From an uncultured Bacteroidaceae bacterium (GTDB taxonomy: Bacteria > Bacteroidota > Bacteroidia > Bacteroidales > Bacteroidaceae): DNA of 64,000 bases. Each line of letters begins with the position of its first letter. Position 1 is the first letter of the stretch. The notes beneath the pieces were generated by a model. The model had not been told where the DNA came from and searched no databases. It saw only the letters and a program-made list of their open reading frames with translations. The position numbers and the translations under genes were made by a program. This document shows positions 9,226 to 17,781 of this stretch, piece after piece. The stretch covers positions 1 to 64,000 of the forward strand of contig CAJGDP010000003.1 in assembly GCA_904502235.1 (NCBI GenBank). The letters run 5' to 3'.

Positions 9226-10242
9226 TTATCTCATCAGGAATGATGCGCTCAAGTCGTTAAGTGCAAGTGCTGTACCCTTTGCCACGCAGTAGAGAGGATT
9301 CTCTGCAATGTGGAATGGAATGTTTATCTTGTTTGAAAGACGCTTGTCCAAACCGCGGAGCAATGCACCGCCACCTGCAAGATAGATACCATTGTGTACA
9401 ATGTCGGCATACAATTCAGGAGGAGTGTGCTCAAGTGCGCTTATGATAGCATTTTCAATCTTTGTGATAGACTTGTCGATACAGTGTGCAATCTCCTGAT
9501 AGCATACGGGAACCTCGATAGGCATGGCTGTTATACGGTTAGGACCATGTACTATGTAATCCTGTGGAGCCTCGTCGCCAAGGTCGGTAAGTGCCGAACC
9601 TACATGTATCTTGATACGCTCCGCCATACGCTCACTGACGCGTACGTTGTGCTGACGGCTCATATACTCCTGGATATCGGCAGTGAAGTCGTCACCAGCA
9701 GTGCGCAACGAACCGTTTGATACTATACCGCCAAGCGAGATGACGGCAATCTCGGTAGAACCACCACCTATGTCAACCACCATGTTACCTTCAGGTGCCT
9801 GTACGTCCAAACCTATACCCAATGCCGATGCCATAGGCTCGTAGATCAGGTATACGTCACGACCACCGGCATGCTCTGCAGAGTCGCGTACGGCACGCAA
9901 CTCAACTTCGGTTGAACCGTAAGGAACACCGATAACCATGCGTAGCGATGGAGTGAACAACTTGCTGCCCATATTAACCTTCTCTATCAATCCACGCATC
10001 ATCATCTCGCATGCATAGAAGTCGGCGATTACACCGTCTCTCAAAGGTCGTATGGTCTGAATGTTCGGGTTGGTCTTCTCGTGCATCTGTTTTGCCTTTT
10101 CACCAACAGCGAACATTTTCTTGTCTCTATCAATAGCTACAACCGATGGCTCGTCGACAACAATCTTACCATTGTATGATATGATGGTGTTTGCTGTACC
10201 GAGGTCGATAGCTACATCTTGTGTGAATGAAAAAAGTCCCAT
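9226..10242 (-). CDS. mreB: Actin-like rod-shape protein MreB
   Basis: 338-residue actin homologue that forms membrane-associated filaments and positions the elongasome. The phosphate 1 loop (AIDLGTANT, residues 12-20), phosphate 2 loop (VVDIGGGSTE) and adenosine motif (LAGGGALLRGLD) are all intact. It is the first gene of the mreBCD-mrdA-rodA operon. The 221-base gap upstream ends at the nadB terminator and must hold its promoter; I see only imperfect candidates (for example TAACTTCG read on the minus strand at 10349-10356) and a short GC-rich dyad GCCGG-AA-CCGGC at 10322-10333 in the leader. Confidence 0.98.
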   Translation of the reverse strand: MGLFSFTQDVAIDLGTANTIISYNGKIVVDEPSVVAIDRDKKMFAVGEKAKQMHEKTNPNIQTIRPLRDGVIADFYACEMMMRGLIEKVNMGSKLFTPSLRMVIGVPYGSTEVELRAVRDSAEHAGGRDVYLIYEPMASALGIGLDVQAPEGNMVVDIGGGSTEIAVISLGGIVSNGSLRTAGDDFTADIQEYMSRQHNVRVSERMAERIKIHVGSALTDLGDEAPQDYIVHGPNRITAMPIEVPVCYQEIAHCIDKSITKIENAIISALEHTPPELYADIVHNGIYLAGGGALLRGLDKRLSNKINIPFHIAENPLYCVAKGTALALNDLSASFLMR

Positions 10243-10422
10243 CCTTTAAATTGCTTATTTTTGATTAATGTTCAGTCTGTAATAACCACTTTTTGTTCTC
10301 AAATTACTGTGGAAATATTCCGCCGGAACCGGCATATGTAATTTTCTGCGAAGTTACTTTTTTTTATGCAATTCTGCACTATAAAAAATGCTCTATTTTC
10401 TGCGATTAAATATAAAATATTT

Positions 10423-10452
10423 AAAAAGGCGAACAATTCGTGGTTGTTCGCC
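10423..10452 (-). terminator. Intrinsic terminator after nadB
   Basis: On the minus strand GGCGAACAA (10452-10444) pairs perfectly with TTGTTCGCC (10436-10428) around a 7-nt loop, followed by TTTTT. It starts 12 bases after the nadB stop codon and separates nadB from the mre operon. Confidence 0.92.
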
Positions 10453-10463
10453 TTTATGCAGTT

Positions 10464-12035
10464 TTAATTCTCTTTCTTGGGGTGGTCGATGTTGTAGTGC
10501 AAGCCTCGACTCTCTTTCCGTTCCATTGCCTGACGCATAATTAGGTAACCCACATTGATTACATTGCGCAGCTCACAAAGTTCGCGGCTTACAACGCTCT
10601 GTTTGAAAAGTTCTTCAGTCTCTTCGTATAACAGGTCAAGGCGGTTCCATGCGCGTTTAAGACGCAGGTCGGTGCGCACTATGCCCACATAGGTACTCAT
10701 TATTTGCTGCACCTCCTTGGCATCTTGTGAAATAAGTACCATCTCTTCGTTCATCTTTGTGCCTTCGTCGTTCCACTCGGGAATGTTTTCGTTGTAACTG
10801 TAACTTTCGAAGTGCTCAAGTGAGTGTTTTGCTGCTGCATCGGCATAAACGACAGATTCTATAAGCGAGTTGCTTGCCAGACGGTTTCCACCATGCAATC
10901 CTGTGCATGAACACTCGCCTACGGCATAAAGTCTGTGTATGCTCGATGCCGCGTTCAAGTCTACCTTTATACCGCCGCAAAGATAGTGTGCTGCAGGGGC
11001 AACGGGAATATAATCCTTGGTTATATCAATTCCCAATGAAAGGCATTTCTCGTAGATGTTGGGAAAGTGACGTTTTGTCTCCTCGGGGTCCTTGTGGGTT
11101 ACATCAAGATAGACATGGTCGTCGCCACGGTGTTTCATCTCGTTGTCTATGGCACGCGCCACGATGTCGCGTGGTGCAAGCGACAGACGAGGGTCGTATT
11201 TGTGCATGAATTCCTTGCCGTCTTTGGTACGTAGAATACCTCCGTAACCACGCATGGCTTCTGTAATAAGAAACGACGGACGGTCGCCCGGGTTATATAG
11301 TGCTGTGGGGTGGAACTGTACGAATTCCATATCCTTTACCGTTCCTTTTGCACGGTAAACCATTGCTATACCGTCGCCTGTTGCAACAAGCGGGTTTGTT
11401 GTTGTCTTGTATACGGCACCGCAACCACCGGTTGCCATCAAGGTTACCTTGCTCAGGAATGTGTGTACCTCGTTGGTGGCTATGTCAAGAACGTATGCTC
11501 CGTAGCATTCGATGTCGGGGGTTTGGCGTGTGACTTCAATGCCCAGGTGGTGCTGGGTAAGTATCTCTATGGCAAAGTGATTGTCGAAGATTGTTATGTT
11601 AGGATGCTTCCTGACGGCTCTTATCAGTGATTGCTGTATCTCGGCGCCGGTATTGTCGGCATGATGCAGAATGCGGAACTCGGAGTGTCCACCTTCGCGA
11701 TGAAGGTCGAATTCACCATTTTCATTCTTGTCGAACTCAACTCCCCAGTCAATAAGTGCCTGTATCTGTGATGGTGCTTCGCGAACCACCTTTTCTACAG
11801 CCTGGCGGTCGCTAATCCAGTCGCCGGCAATCATTGTGTCTTCAATGTGCTTGTCGAAATTGTCGACCAGTCCGTTTGTAACTGATGCGATGCCACCTTG
11901 TGCAAAATATGTGTTGGCATCTTCCAATGTCGTCTTGCAAACAAGGGCAACCTTTCCTTTGTCTGCAACCTTCAGAGCATAACTCATTCCGGCTATACCG
12001 GAACCAATTATCAGAAAATCGAATTTCTTGACCAT
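10464..12035 (-). CDS. nadB: L-aspartate oxidase
   Basis: 523-residue flavoprotein that oxidises L-aspartate to iminoaspartate, the first step of de novo NAD synthesis, in the cytoplasm. The N-terminal dinucleotide-binding motif is GSGIAGMSYALKVA (residues 11-24). Further family markers are TYFAQGGIASV, HREGGHSEFRILHHADNTG with the substrate-binding histidine, GGCGAVYKTTTNP, EFVQFHPTALY and GECSCTGLHGGNRLASNSL. The full length and these motifs separate it from the related FrdA/SdhA. nadA and nadC are not adjacent in this window. It has its own terminator and a candidate promoter box upstream, so it looks monocistronic. Confidence 0.95.
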   Translation of the reverse strand: MVKKFDFLIIGSGIAGMSYALKVADKGKVALVCKTTLEDANTYFAQGGIASVTNGLVDNFDKHIEDTMIAGDWISDRQAVEKVVREAPSQIQALIDWGVEFDKNENGEFDLHREGGHSEFRILHHADNTGAEIQQSLIRAVRKHPNITIFDNHFAIEILTQHHLGIEVTRQTPDIECYGAYVLDIATNEVHTFLSKVTLMATGGCGAVYKTTTNPLVATGDGIAMVYRAKGTVKDMEFVQFHPTALYNPGDRPSFLITEAMRGYGGILRTKDGKEFMHKYDPRLSLAPRDIVARAIDNEMKHRGDDHVYLDVTHKDPEETKRHFPNIYEKCLSLGIDITKDYIPVAPAAHYLCGGIKVDLNAASSIHRLYAVGECSCTGLHGGNRLASNSLIESVVYADAAAKHSLEHFESYSYNENIPEWNDEGTKMNEEMVLISQDAKEVQQIMSTYVGIVRTDLRLKRAWNRLDLLYEETEELFKQSVVSRELCELRNVINVGYLIMRQAMERKESRGLHYNIDHPKKEN

Positions 12036-12070
12036 CTCGTTCTAATGTTGCGGAGTTCTGTCATTTATGG

Positions 12071-12078
12071 CAAAAGTA
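12071..12078 (-). promoter_or_regulatory. Candidate -7 box for nadB
   Basis: Read on the minus strand this is TACTTTTG, a full match to TAnnTTTG, 35 bases before the nadB start. There is no clean TTTG at the -33 position, only an AT-rich stretch. Confidence 0.5.
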
Positions 12079-12128
12079 CAAAAAAGTGGAATAAAATCTT
12101 TTATATGTGTAATTTTTTGTAAAAAAAA

Positions 12129-13046
12129 TCACTCCTCATCTTTGTATAGAGCCGATATGTTTCTTTTTAACTGTTCATATCCGCACCGTTCCACAGCACT
12201 CTCCTTGAACAGTATGTTGTATTGCTCTTTTGTGAGATTTTTCCATTTCTCACAGTCCATATCCAGTAATTCTTCTTTTGGTTTGAATTCGGGTATGTCG
12301 TTCGGTACGGCAAATCTGTTATGTGGGCATGCCTTTAGGCAACAGTCGCAACCATAGAAGGTCTTTTTCATCTTTTTACCGATGTTTTCAGGTAAATCTT
12401 CCCTGTATTCTATCGTGAGATACGAAAGACACTTGCGTGCGTCGAACCCATTGTCCGTCAAAGCACCGGTGGGGCAATTCTCTATACACTTTCGGCATTT
12501 GCCACAGTTGTTGCCGATAAAGGGAGTGTCATATGCAAGTTCTGCATCTATAAGCAGTTCGCCAAGAAAGAAATGGGACCCTTTGCCCGGAATGGTAAGC
12601 TGACGGTTTGTGCCCACCCAACCAAGACCAGCCTTTACTGCCCAATATCGTTCGAGAACAGGGGCTGAATCGCAGAAAGCACGCCCTTTTATTGGATGGA
12701 TTGAATTTATACTATCCAGTAATGTATATAACCGGTCTTTTATAACCTTGTGATAATCATTGCCTATTGCATATGAGGCTATTCCTTCTATCGGTGCTTC
12801 TGGTGCGTAATTCATTGCAACCACAACAATGCTTTTGCAACCTTCTACAAGCAACGTGGGATTGAAACGCTTGTCGCAGTTCCGTTGCAGATATTGCATT
12901 GTGCCGTGTCTCTCTTCTTCAATCCATCTGCCGTATGTTTTTGCCACGTCATCGGGTATGGCTTCGGCTTTGGCTATTCCGCATATGTCAAATCCGAGAC
13001 GCTTTGCCTCGGATTTAATGAATATGCTCAAATCTTTCTTTTCCAT
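12129..13046 (-). CDS. queG: Epoxyqueuosine reductase
   Basis: 305-residue cobalamin-dependent iron-sulfur enzyme that converts epoxyqueuosine in tRNA to queuosine. The two ferredoxin-type clusters are clear: C181xxC184xxC187xxxC191P and, after C206, C233xCC236xxxC240P. The N-terminal part contains GFDICGIAKAE and SIVVVAMNY, typical of the family. I start the gene at ATG 13046 (MEKKDLS), which overlaps the stop of the upstream deacetylase gene by one base (TAATG); the longer in-frame extension would run into that gene. It is the last gene of a probable three-gene operon with the DUF2723 protein and the deacetylase; the functional link to them is not evident. Confidence 0.94.
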   Translation of the reverse strand: MEKKDLSIFIKSEAKRLGFDICGIAKAEAIPDDVAKTYGRWIEEERHGTMQYLQRNCDKRFNPTLLVEGCKSIVVVAMNYAPEAPIEGIASYAIGNDYHKVIKDRLYTLLDSINSIHPIKGRAFCDSAPVLERYWAVKAGLGWVGTNRQLTIPGKGSHFFLGELLIDAELAYDTPFIGNNCGKCRKCIENCPTGALTDNGFDARKCLSYLTIEYREDLPENIGKKMKKTFYGCDCCLKACPHNRFAVPNDIPEFKPKEELLDMDCEKWKNLTKEQYNILFKESAVERCGYEQLKRNISALYKDEE

Positions 13047-13657
13047 TATTCGAAAACTTTGAAACTGTAGCCTTGCTCCATCAGCCATTCTATTGCACGC
13101 GGCAGGGCGTATTTCAGATTTTCTTCGGCTCTCAGAGAGTCGTGAAAGGTTATTATTGAACCGTTACGGGTGTATTTCTTTACGTTTTCAAGCACCTCTT
13201 CGCCCGTCATGCGAAAACTGTAGTCGCGTGTTACAAGGTCCCACATTATGAACCTGTAGCGTCCACTCAACTTGTTGTATAGTCTGTGATTCAGGAAACC
13301 ATGAGGAGGACGGAACAGGTTGCTGCGTATCAGCATGTCGGCTTTGTGCACGTTCTCTATGTATCTGTCGGTATTGGTAAAAACTCCTTTCAGGTGATTG
13401 AATGTGTGGTTGCCCACCTTGTGCCCGTTTTCTACAACATACTTGTATTCCTGCGGATGTTTGCGTATGTTGTCGCCAACCATAAAGAATGTGGCTTTTA
13501 TGCCGTACTTACCCAATAAATCCACCACCCACGGAGTTATGGAAGGAATGGGACCGTCATCAAAGGTGAGATAAACAGCCTTTTCGTCGGGGCTCATCCT
13601 CCATATTGCCTTGGGGTAGAGGTTGCGGAATATTTTGGGTACTTGCTCTATAAACAT
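13046..13657 (-). CDS. Polysaccharide deacetylase family protein (NodB domain)
   Basis: 203 residues, essentially one NodB homology domain of carbohydrate esterase family 4. Motif 1 is TFDDGP (31-36) with the catalytic aspartate and the metal-binding aspartate; motif 2 is H84TFNH88, supplying the two metal-binding histidines; motif 3 is RPPHG (116-120); a C-terminal SIITFHDS carries the last catalytic histidine. All catalytic residues are therefore present. No signal peptide or membrane segment is obvious, so a cytoplasmic or membrane-peripheral location is possible. Likely it removes N-acetyl groups from a glycan or sugar intermediate; the substrate is unknown. It lies 4 bases downstream of the DUF2723 gene, so a link to glycan assembly is reasonable inference. 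Confidence 0.88.
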   Translation of the reverse strand: MFIEQVPKIFRNLYPKAIWRMSPDEKAVYLTFDDGPIPSITPWVVDLLGKYGIKATFFMVGDNIRKHPQEYKYVVENGHKVGNHTFNHLKGVFTNTDRYIENVHKADMLIRSNLFRPPHGFLNHRLYNKLSGRYRFIMWDLVTRDYSFRMTGEEVLENVKKYTRNGSIITFHDSLRAEENLKYALPRAIEWLMEQGYSFKVFE

Positions 13658-13661
13658 ACTA

Positions 13662-16600
13662 TCAGTAATTCAATACGTATGGTGCGTATTTCTCCACATT
13701 AATGTGGTATATTTCTTCTATATCCTTGAGAGTGGCATCCTGTCTGTTATTGAGATTTTCCGCCATTCTGTATGCCGATGCAATTATCTGCAACGATGTA
13801 AGAATCTCTTCGGCATCACTCTCCTGCAATCTGTTGAGATTATATTTCTTCAGGCGTCTGTTTTCGCTGTTGCAGATGTGCTTGAGTGCAACACCGATTT
13901 TCTTGTCGATAGATGGGATGTCGGCGAAAGAACTCAACAGATCGTATTGATAATCCATCAACTGCAACTTGTTGTCGATGGTGGTCTTGTTGCCCGTCTT
14001 GTCGTTCAGAATCGAGTTGCATTCGGTTTCAATACTCTTTGCAAGTATGTTTGCAAGTTTTTCCACAGGTATTTTGTCTATTCCGGCATTGCCAAGAATG
14101 TTCATTGCCTGTGTGAGAATGTTCAGACGTGTGATTATCATCATCTCGTTTCTCTGGCTTGCTCTCAGACCGTTGTACCAGTTCAGGTATTCTATCTGCT
14201 CGTTTGTGATTGCTGAAGCTATCTTTATGTATTTTTCCTGCAGTTCCGCGGCTTTTGACTTGTCGCTTGTCCTGTCGTGGATTATCTTGTATGCGGCAGC
14301 AATGCTGATACTGTTATCTCTGATTGCATCATAAGGAATAATCTCATGCGGGAATTCCTGATACCATTTGTCGAGAATGTTCAGAATCTTTTCATCGGGA
14401 TACTGCTCTTTGAACATTATCTGCGCCAACATCGAAACAAGGTTACGATGAGTGTAAATCATGCGTCTTACGGTTTCGTCGGCATAATAATCCTTGTTGT
14501 TCTTTACTTCGCCCCATTTGAAACGGTTCATTATGTTGTCGTAGAAACGCTCTACATCCACAGGGTGTCCGGTCTCGCTATTGTAATAACCCAATTCTTT
14601 CCAGTTGAATGGAGATATTCGGTATGCAAGACCTTCGTGAATGAAGAAATTCTGCAACACGGCAGGGTAATTGTTCTCGCCTACAGTCATGGACATATAT
14701 ATCGGGCGTTCCCAGTTCGCATTGGCTATCATGTCGAATATGATGAACTCATAACGGTAGAGTACATCCTTGTCGCTGATGTCAATCTTCATATATTCCG
14801 GCATATTCTCCTTGTATTCTTTCGGAATCATCATGCCTGAGCGTTTTACAGCTTCAGCATCAATCGATATATACAACACGTTGGGGATTGCCTTTTTGCC
14901 TATGCTACGTGCATAGTCGGCAAGCATTGCGCCGTGCTCGGCATATCCTTGTGCCTGTGCCAGAGCGGTTTCATATTCGCTTGCAGAAAGCATGCCCAGG
15001 TATTGTGCTTTTCCGCGGACAAGCTTGCCGTACTCGCTGTTGCCCTTTTCCTGTATAGCTCTTCCCTCTTTTTCAAGTTCGCTCTTTATATATTTTACAG
15101 CCTCTTCAACAACAAGACGTCCTTCGGATTTCTGCTCTGCATCGGCTTCGTAAATCCAATATCTGCTGATGTTGTTCATCTCGAAAGGATTGTTGCCGAA
15201 CACCTTTGCCTTGTCGGGGTTCTCCTCAAAGAAACGTTTTGCAATTTCTGTTGCACGGCTGTTTAGGACTTCGATGCTTCCGTTGGCATTGCCTGCATAG
15301 TCGATGCGTTTCATCGTTATTGGCAGGCTTGGAGAATCGTATGCCGGACGTCGCATCTGGTCGATGTACCAATCGGTCTGCAGGTACGACAGGTTGCACA
15401 CGCGTGCGTCGGTACGCTCGCCTTCAACTTCCTGGTTGTACCATAGCGGGAATGTATCGTTGTCGCCACAGGTGAATATGATCGGGCAACCATCATCGGG
15501 CAGAGTATTCAGATAGTTCTGTCCAAAGTCGCGGCAGGCATAGCGACCACTGCGGTCGTGGTCGTCCCATGTCTGTGACACCATCTGTATCGGGACAAGA
15601 AGACATACTGCGGCTACTATGCCGTTTGTAAGAACGCTCTCCTTCTTTGTGTATTTACGTACAATTTCGATAATACCAGCAACACCCAATCCAATCCATA
15701 TTGCAAAAGCATAGAAAGAGCCTGCGTATGCATAGTCGCGTTCACGTGGCTGACCGGGTGTCTGGTTAAGGTACAGAACTATGGCAAGTCCTGTCATAAA
15801 GAACAGCATGAATACCAGCCACAACTGTTGTTTACCCTCTTTTCCACGTTTCCATTGCCACATTATGCCTATTATACCGAGTATGAGCGGCAGTGCAAAG
15901 AATACGTTGCGACCCTTGTTATCTTCGAGCTGTTCGGGCATGTCATTGCTGTTGCCAATCAGTGCATGGTCTATGAATGGTACTCCTGTTATCCAATTTC
16001 CATGCTCCGATTCTCCATTGCTTTGGATATCGTTCTGACGACCTACAAAATTCCATAGGAAATATCTCCAGTACATGAAATTTACCTGGTAATTGATGAA
16101 GAACCTCATGTTGTCCAATTGTGTAGGCATTTTTATGTACGGAACTCCTGTGAATGCAGTGTTCTCGGCACGTACCATGTTTGTTATGGGTTTGCCCACC
16201 CATTGTTCATACTGATGTGCATGGTCGCTGCTATACATTCGTGGGAAGAACATGTTCTGGACGTAGTTGTAGTCCTTGTTGTAGCCAATGATTTCGTATC
16301 TGTCCGGTTCGTTGGCGTCTTTTTTCTCCACACGTGAGTATATTGGGCTTGTCTCTTTGAAACTGTATCTCTTCTTCGCCTTGTCAATCTTCATCTCGGA
16401 ACTGAATGCCTGGCCGTAGAACAACGGGCGTGTGCCATATTGCTCGCGGTTGAGATATGTTCCCAAGGTAAAGATGTCCTCGGGGGAGTTCTGGTCCATA
16501 GGCGTATTTGCCGAAGAACGTATCACAATAAGTGCGTATGACGAGTAACCCACCATAATTAGCAGAAGGCACAGGAATGCAGTGTTGAATGCTCTCAGAC

Positions 16601-17651
16601 TTACCAGGAATTTCTTTCCTGTTGTCACTATACCTTTACCTGTGGTGGTTGTAAAGTTCCTGCTATAGACACACAAAAAGTAAATAGCCACAAGTACTAT
16701 GATGCCAAGAACAACACTTGCTGTTACATTGTGTCCGTAGAAGGGGATACCGAGCAACGCAACCGAGAATGTGAATACTGCGGCAATGCTCTTTTGGCTC
16801 TTGCCTTTTTCGGTCAGATATATGCCATACACAAGCGTGCAGACCAGTAATATGATATATATTATCAAACCTGTGTTGAAAGGCAATCCGAATACGTTCA
16901 CAAACAGAAGTTCGAACCATCCTCCAACTTTAACCACACCCGGCACGATGCCATAAAGGACAATGGCAACAACCACTGCCGATACTGCCAAGGCAAACAA
17001 TGAACCTTTGAAACTTGCTTGTGGGTATTTCTTGTAGTATACAACAAGAACTATTGCGGGGATACACAACAGGTTAAGCAAATGGACACCGATAGACAAT
17101 CCCATAAGATATGCAATAAGCACCAGCCAGCGGTCGCTGTGTGGAGAGTCGGCATTCTCTTCCCATTTCAGAATGAGCCAGAATACAACGGCGGTGAACA
17201 GTGATGAATAACCGTAAACCTCACCTTCTACAGCACTAAACCAGTATGTGTCGCTCCAGGTGTATGCCAATGCTCCCACAACTCCCGATGCAAGGATGGT
17301 AACCATCTGTGCTTTGGTCATTGTTTCGTTCTTGTCTACTATAAGTTTGCGTGCAAGGTGTGTTATGCTCCAGAAAAGGAACAATATGCCCAGCGCACTG
17401 AGTATTGCCGACATTATGTTTACCATAAGAGCGACCTTCTCGGGGCTTGCAAACATTGAAAAGAAGTTTGCTGTGAGCATAAAGAAGGGTGCACCGGGTG
17501 GGTGTCCCACCTCCAGCTTGTTTCCTGACAATATGAATTCCGGACAATCCCAGAAACTAGCGGTAGGTTCAACGGTCATGCAATATGTAAGGGTTGCAAT
17601 AAGGAACGTTGCCCAACCGAGCGCGTTGTTTAGAATTTTGAACTGTTTCAT
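13662..17651 (-). CDS. Large membrane protein of the DUF2723 (GT117-type) family
   Basis: 1329 residues with about a dozen hydrophobic helices in the first half and a large soluble C-terminal part. The N-terminal motif TVEPTASFWDCPEF and VGHPPGAPFF, followed by repeated hydrophobic segments, identify the DUF2723 family, a GT-C-like membrane glycosyltransferase group found widely in Bacteroidota and suggested to take part in protein O-glycosylation; the acceptor is not shown by sequence. The central FWDCPE acidic motif in the first periplasmic loop is the usual GT-C catalytic site. I place the start at 17651 (MKQFKILNN), not at 17717, because a consensus promoter (17715-17745) lies over the longer start and would make it untranscribed. 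The deacetylase gene follows after 4 bases. Confidence 0.85.
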   Translation of the reverse strand: MKQFKILNNALGWATFLIATLTYCMTVEPTASFWDCPEFILSGNKLEVGHPPGAPFFMLTANFFSMFASPEKVALMVNIMSAILSALGILFLFWSITHLARKLIVDKNETMTKAQMVTILASGVVGALAYTWSDTYWFSAVEGEVYGYSSLFTAVVFWLILKWEENADSPHSDRWLVLIAYLMGLSIGVHLLNLLCIPAIVLVVYYKKYPQASFKGSLFALAVSAVVVAIVLYGIVPGVVKVGGWFELLFVNVFGLPFNTGLIIYIILLVCTLVYGIYLTEKGKSQKSIAAVFTFSVALLGIPFYGHNVTASVVLGIIVLVAIYFLCVYSRNFTTTTGKGIVTTGKKFLVSLRAFNTAFLCLLLIMVGYSSYALIVIRSSANTPMDQNSPEDIFTLGTYLNREQYGTRPLFYGQAFSSEMKIDKAKKRYSFKETSPIYSRVEKKDANEPDRYEIIGYNKDYNYVQNMFFPRMYSSDHAHQYEQWVGKPITNMVRAENTAFTGVPYIKMPTQLDNMRFFINYQVNFMYWRYFLWNFVGRQNDIQSNGESEHGNWITGVPFIDHALIGNSNDMPEQLEDNKGRNVFFALPLILGIIGIMWQWKRGKEGKQQLWLVFMLFFMTGLAIVLYLNQTPGQPRERDYAYAGSFYAFAIWIGLGVAGIIEIVRKYTKKESVLTNGIVAAVCLLVPIQMVSQTWDDHDRSGRYACRDFGQNYLNTLPDDGCPIIFTCGDNDTFPLWYNQEVEGERTDARVCNLSYLQTDWYIDQMRRPAYDSPSLPITMKRIDYAGNANGSIEVLNSRATEIAKRFFEENPDKAKVFGNNPFEMNNISRYWIYEADAEQKSEGRLVVEEAVKYIKSELEKEGRAIQEKGNSEYGKLVRGKAQYLGMLSASEYETALAQAQGYAEHGAMLADYARSIGKKAIPNVLYISIDAEAVKRSGMMIPKEYKENMPEYMKIDISDKDVLYRYEFIIFDMIANANWERPIYMSMTVGENNYPAVLQNFFIHEGLAYRISPFNWKELGYYNSETGHPVDVERFYDNIMNRFKWGEVKNNKDYYADETVRRMIYTHRNLVSMLAQIMFKEQYPDEKILNILDKWYQEFPHEIIPYDAIRDNSISIAAAYKIIHDRTSDKSKAAELQEKYIKIASAITNEQIEYLNWYNGLRASQRNEMMIITRLNILTQAMNILGNAGIDKIPVEKLANILAKSIETECNSILNDKTGNKTTIDNKLQLMDYQYDLLSSFADIPSIDKKIGVALKHICNSENRRLKKYNLNRLQESDAEEILTSLQIIASAYRMAENLNNRQDATLKDIEEIYHINVEKYAPYVLNY

Positions 17652-17714
17652 TATAAAGGGTAATTTTATTTGCTTAAGAACTTTTAAGAGTTTTTCAGTA
17701 TCCCCAAAATCATG

Positions 17715-17745
17715 CAAATTTACCTAATATATAGCACAGAACAAA
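17715..17745 (-). promoter_or_regulatory. Consensus Bacteroides-type promoter for the DUF2723 operon
   Basis: On the minus strand TTTG (17745-17742), a 19-base spacer and TAAATTTG (17722-17715) match the -33/-7 consensus exactly. The transcript should begin near 17706-17709, about 55-58 bases upstream of the ATG at 17651, which settles the start choice for the downstream gene. Confidence 0.8.
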
Positions 17746-17781
17746 ATATTACCCTATAAAATGGGATGTCGTTAAGATTTA

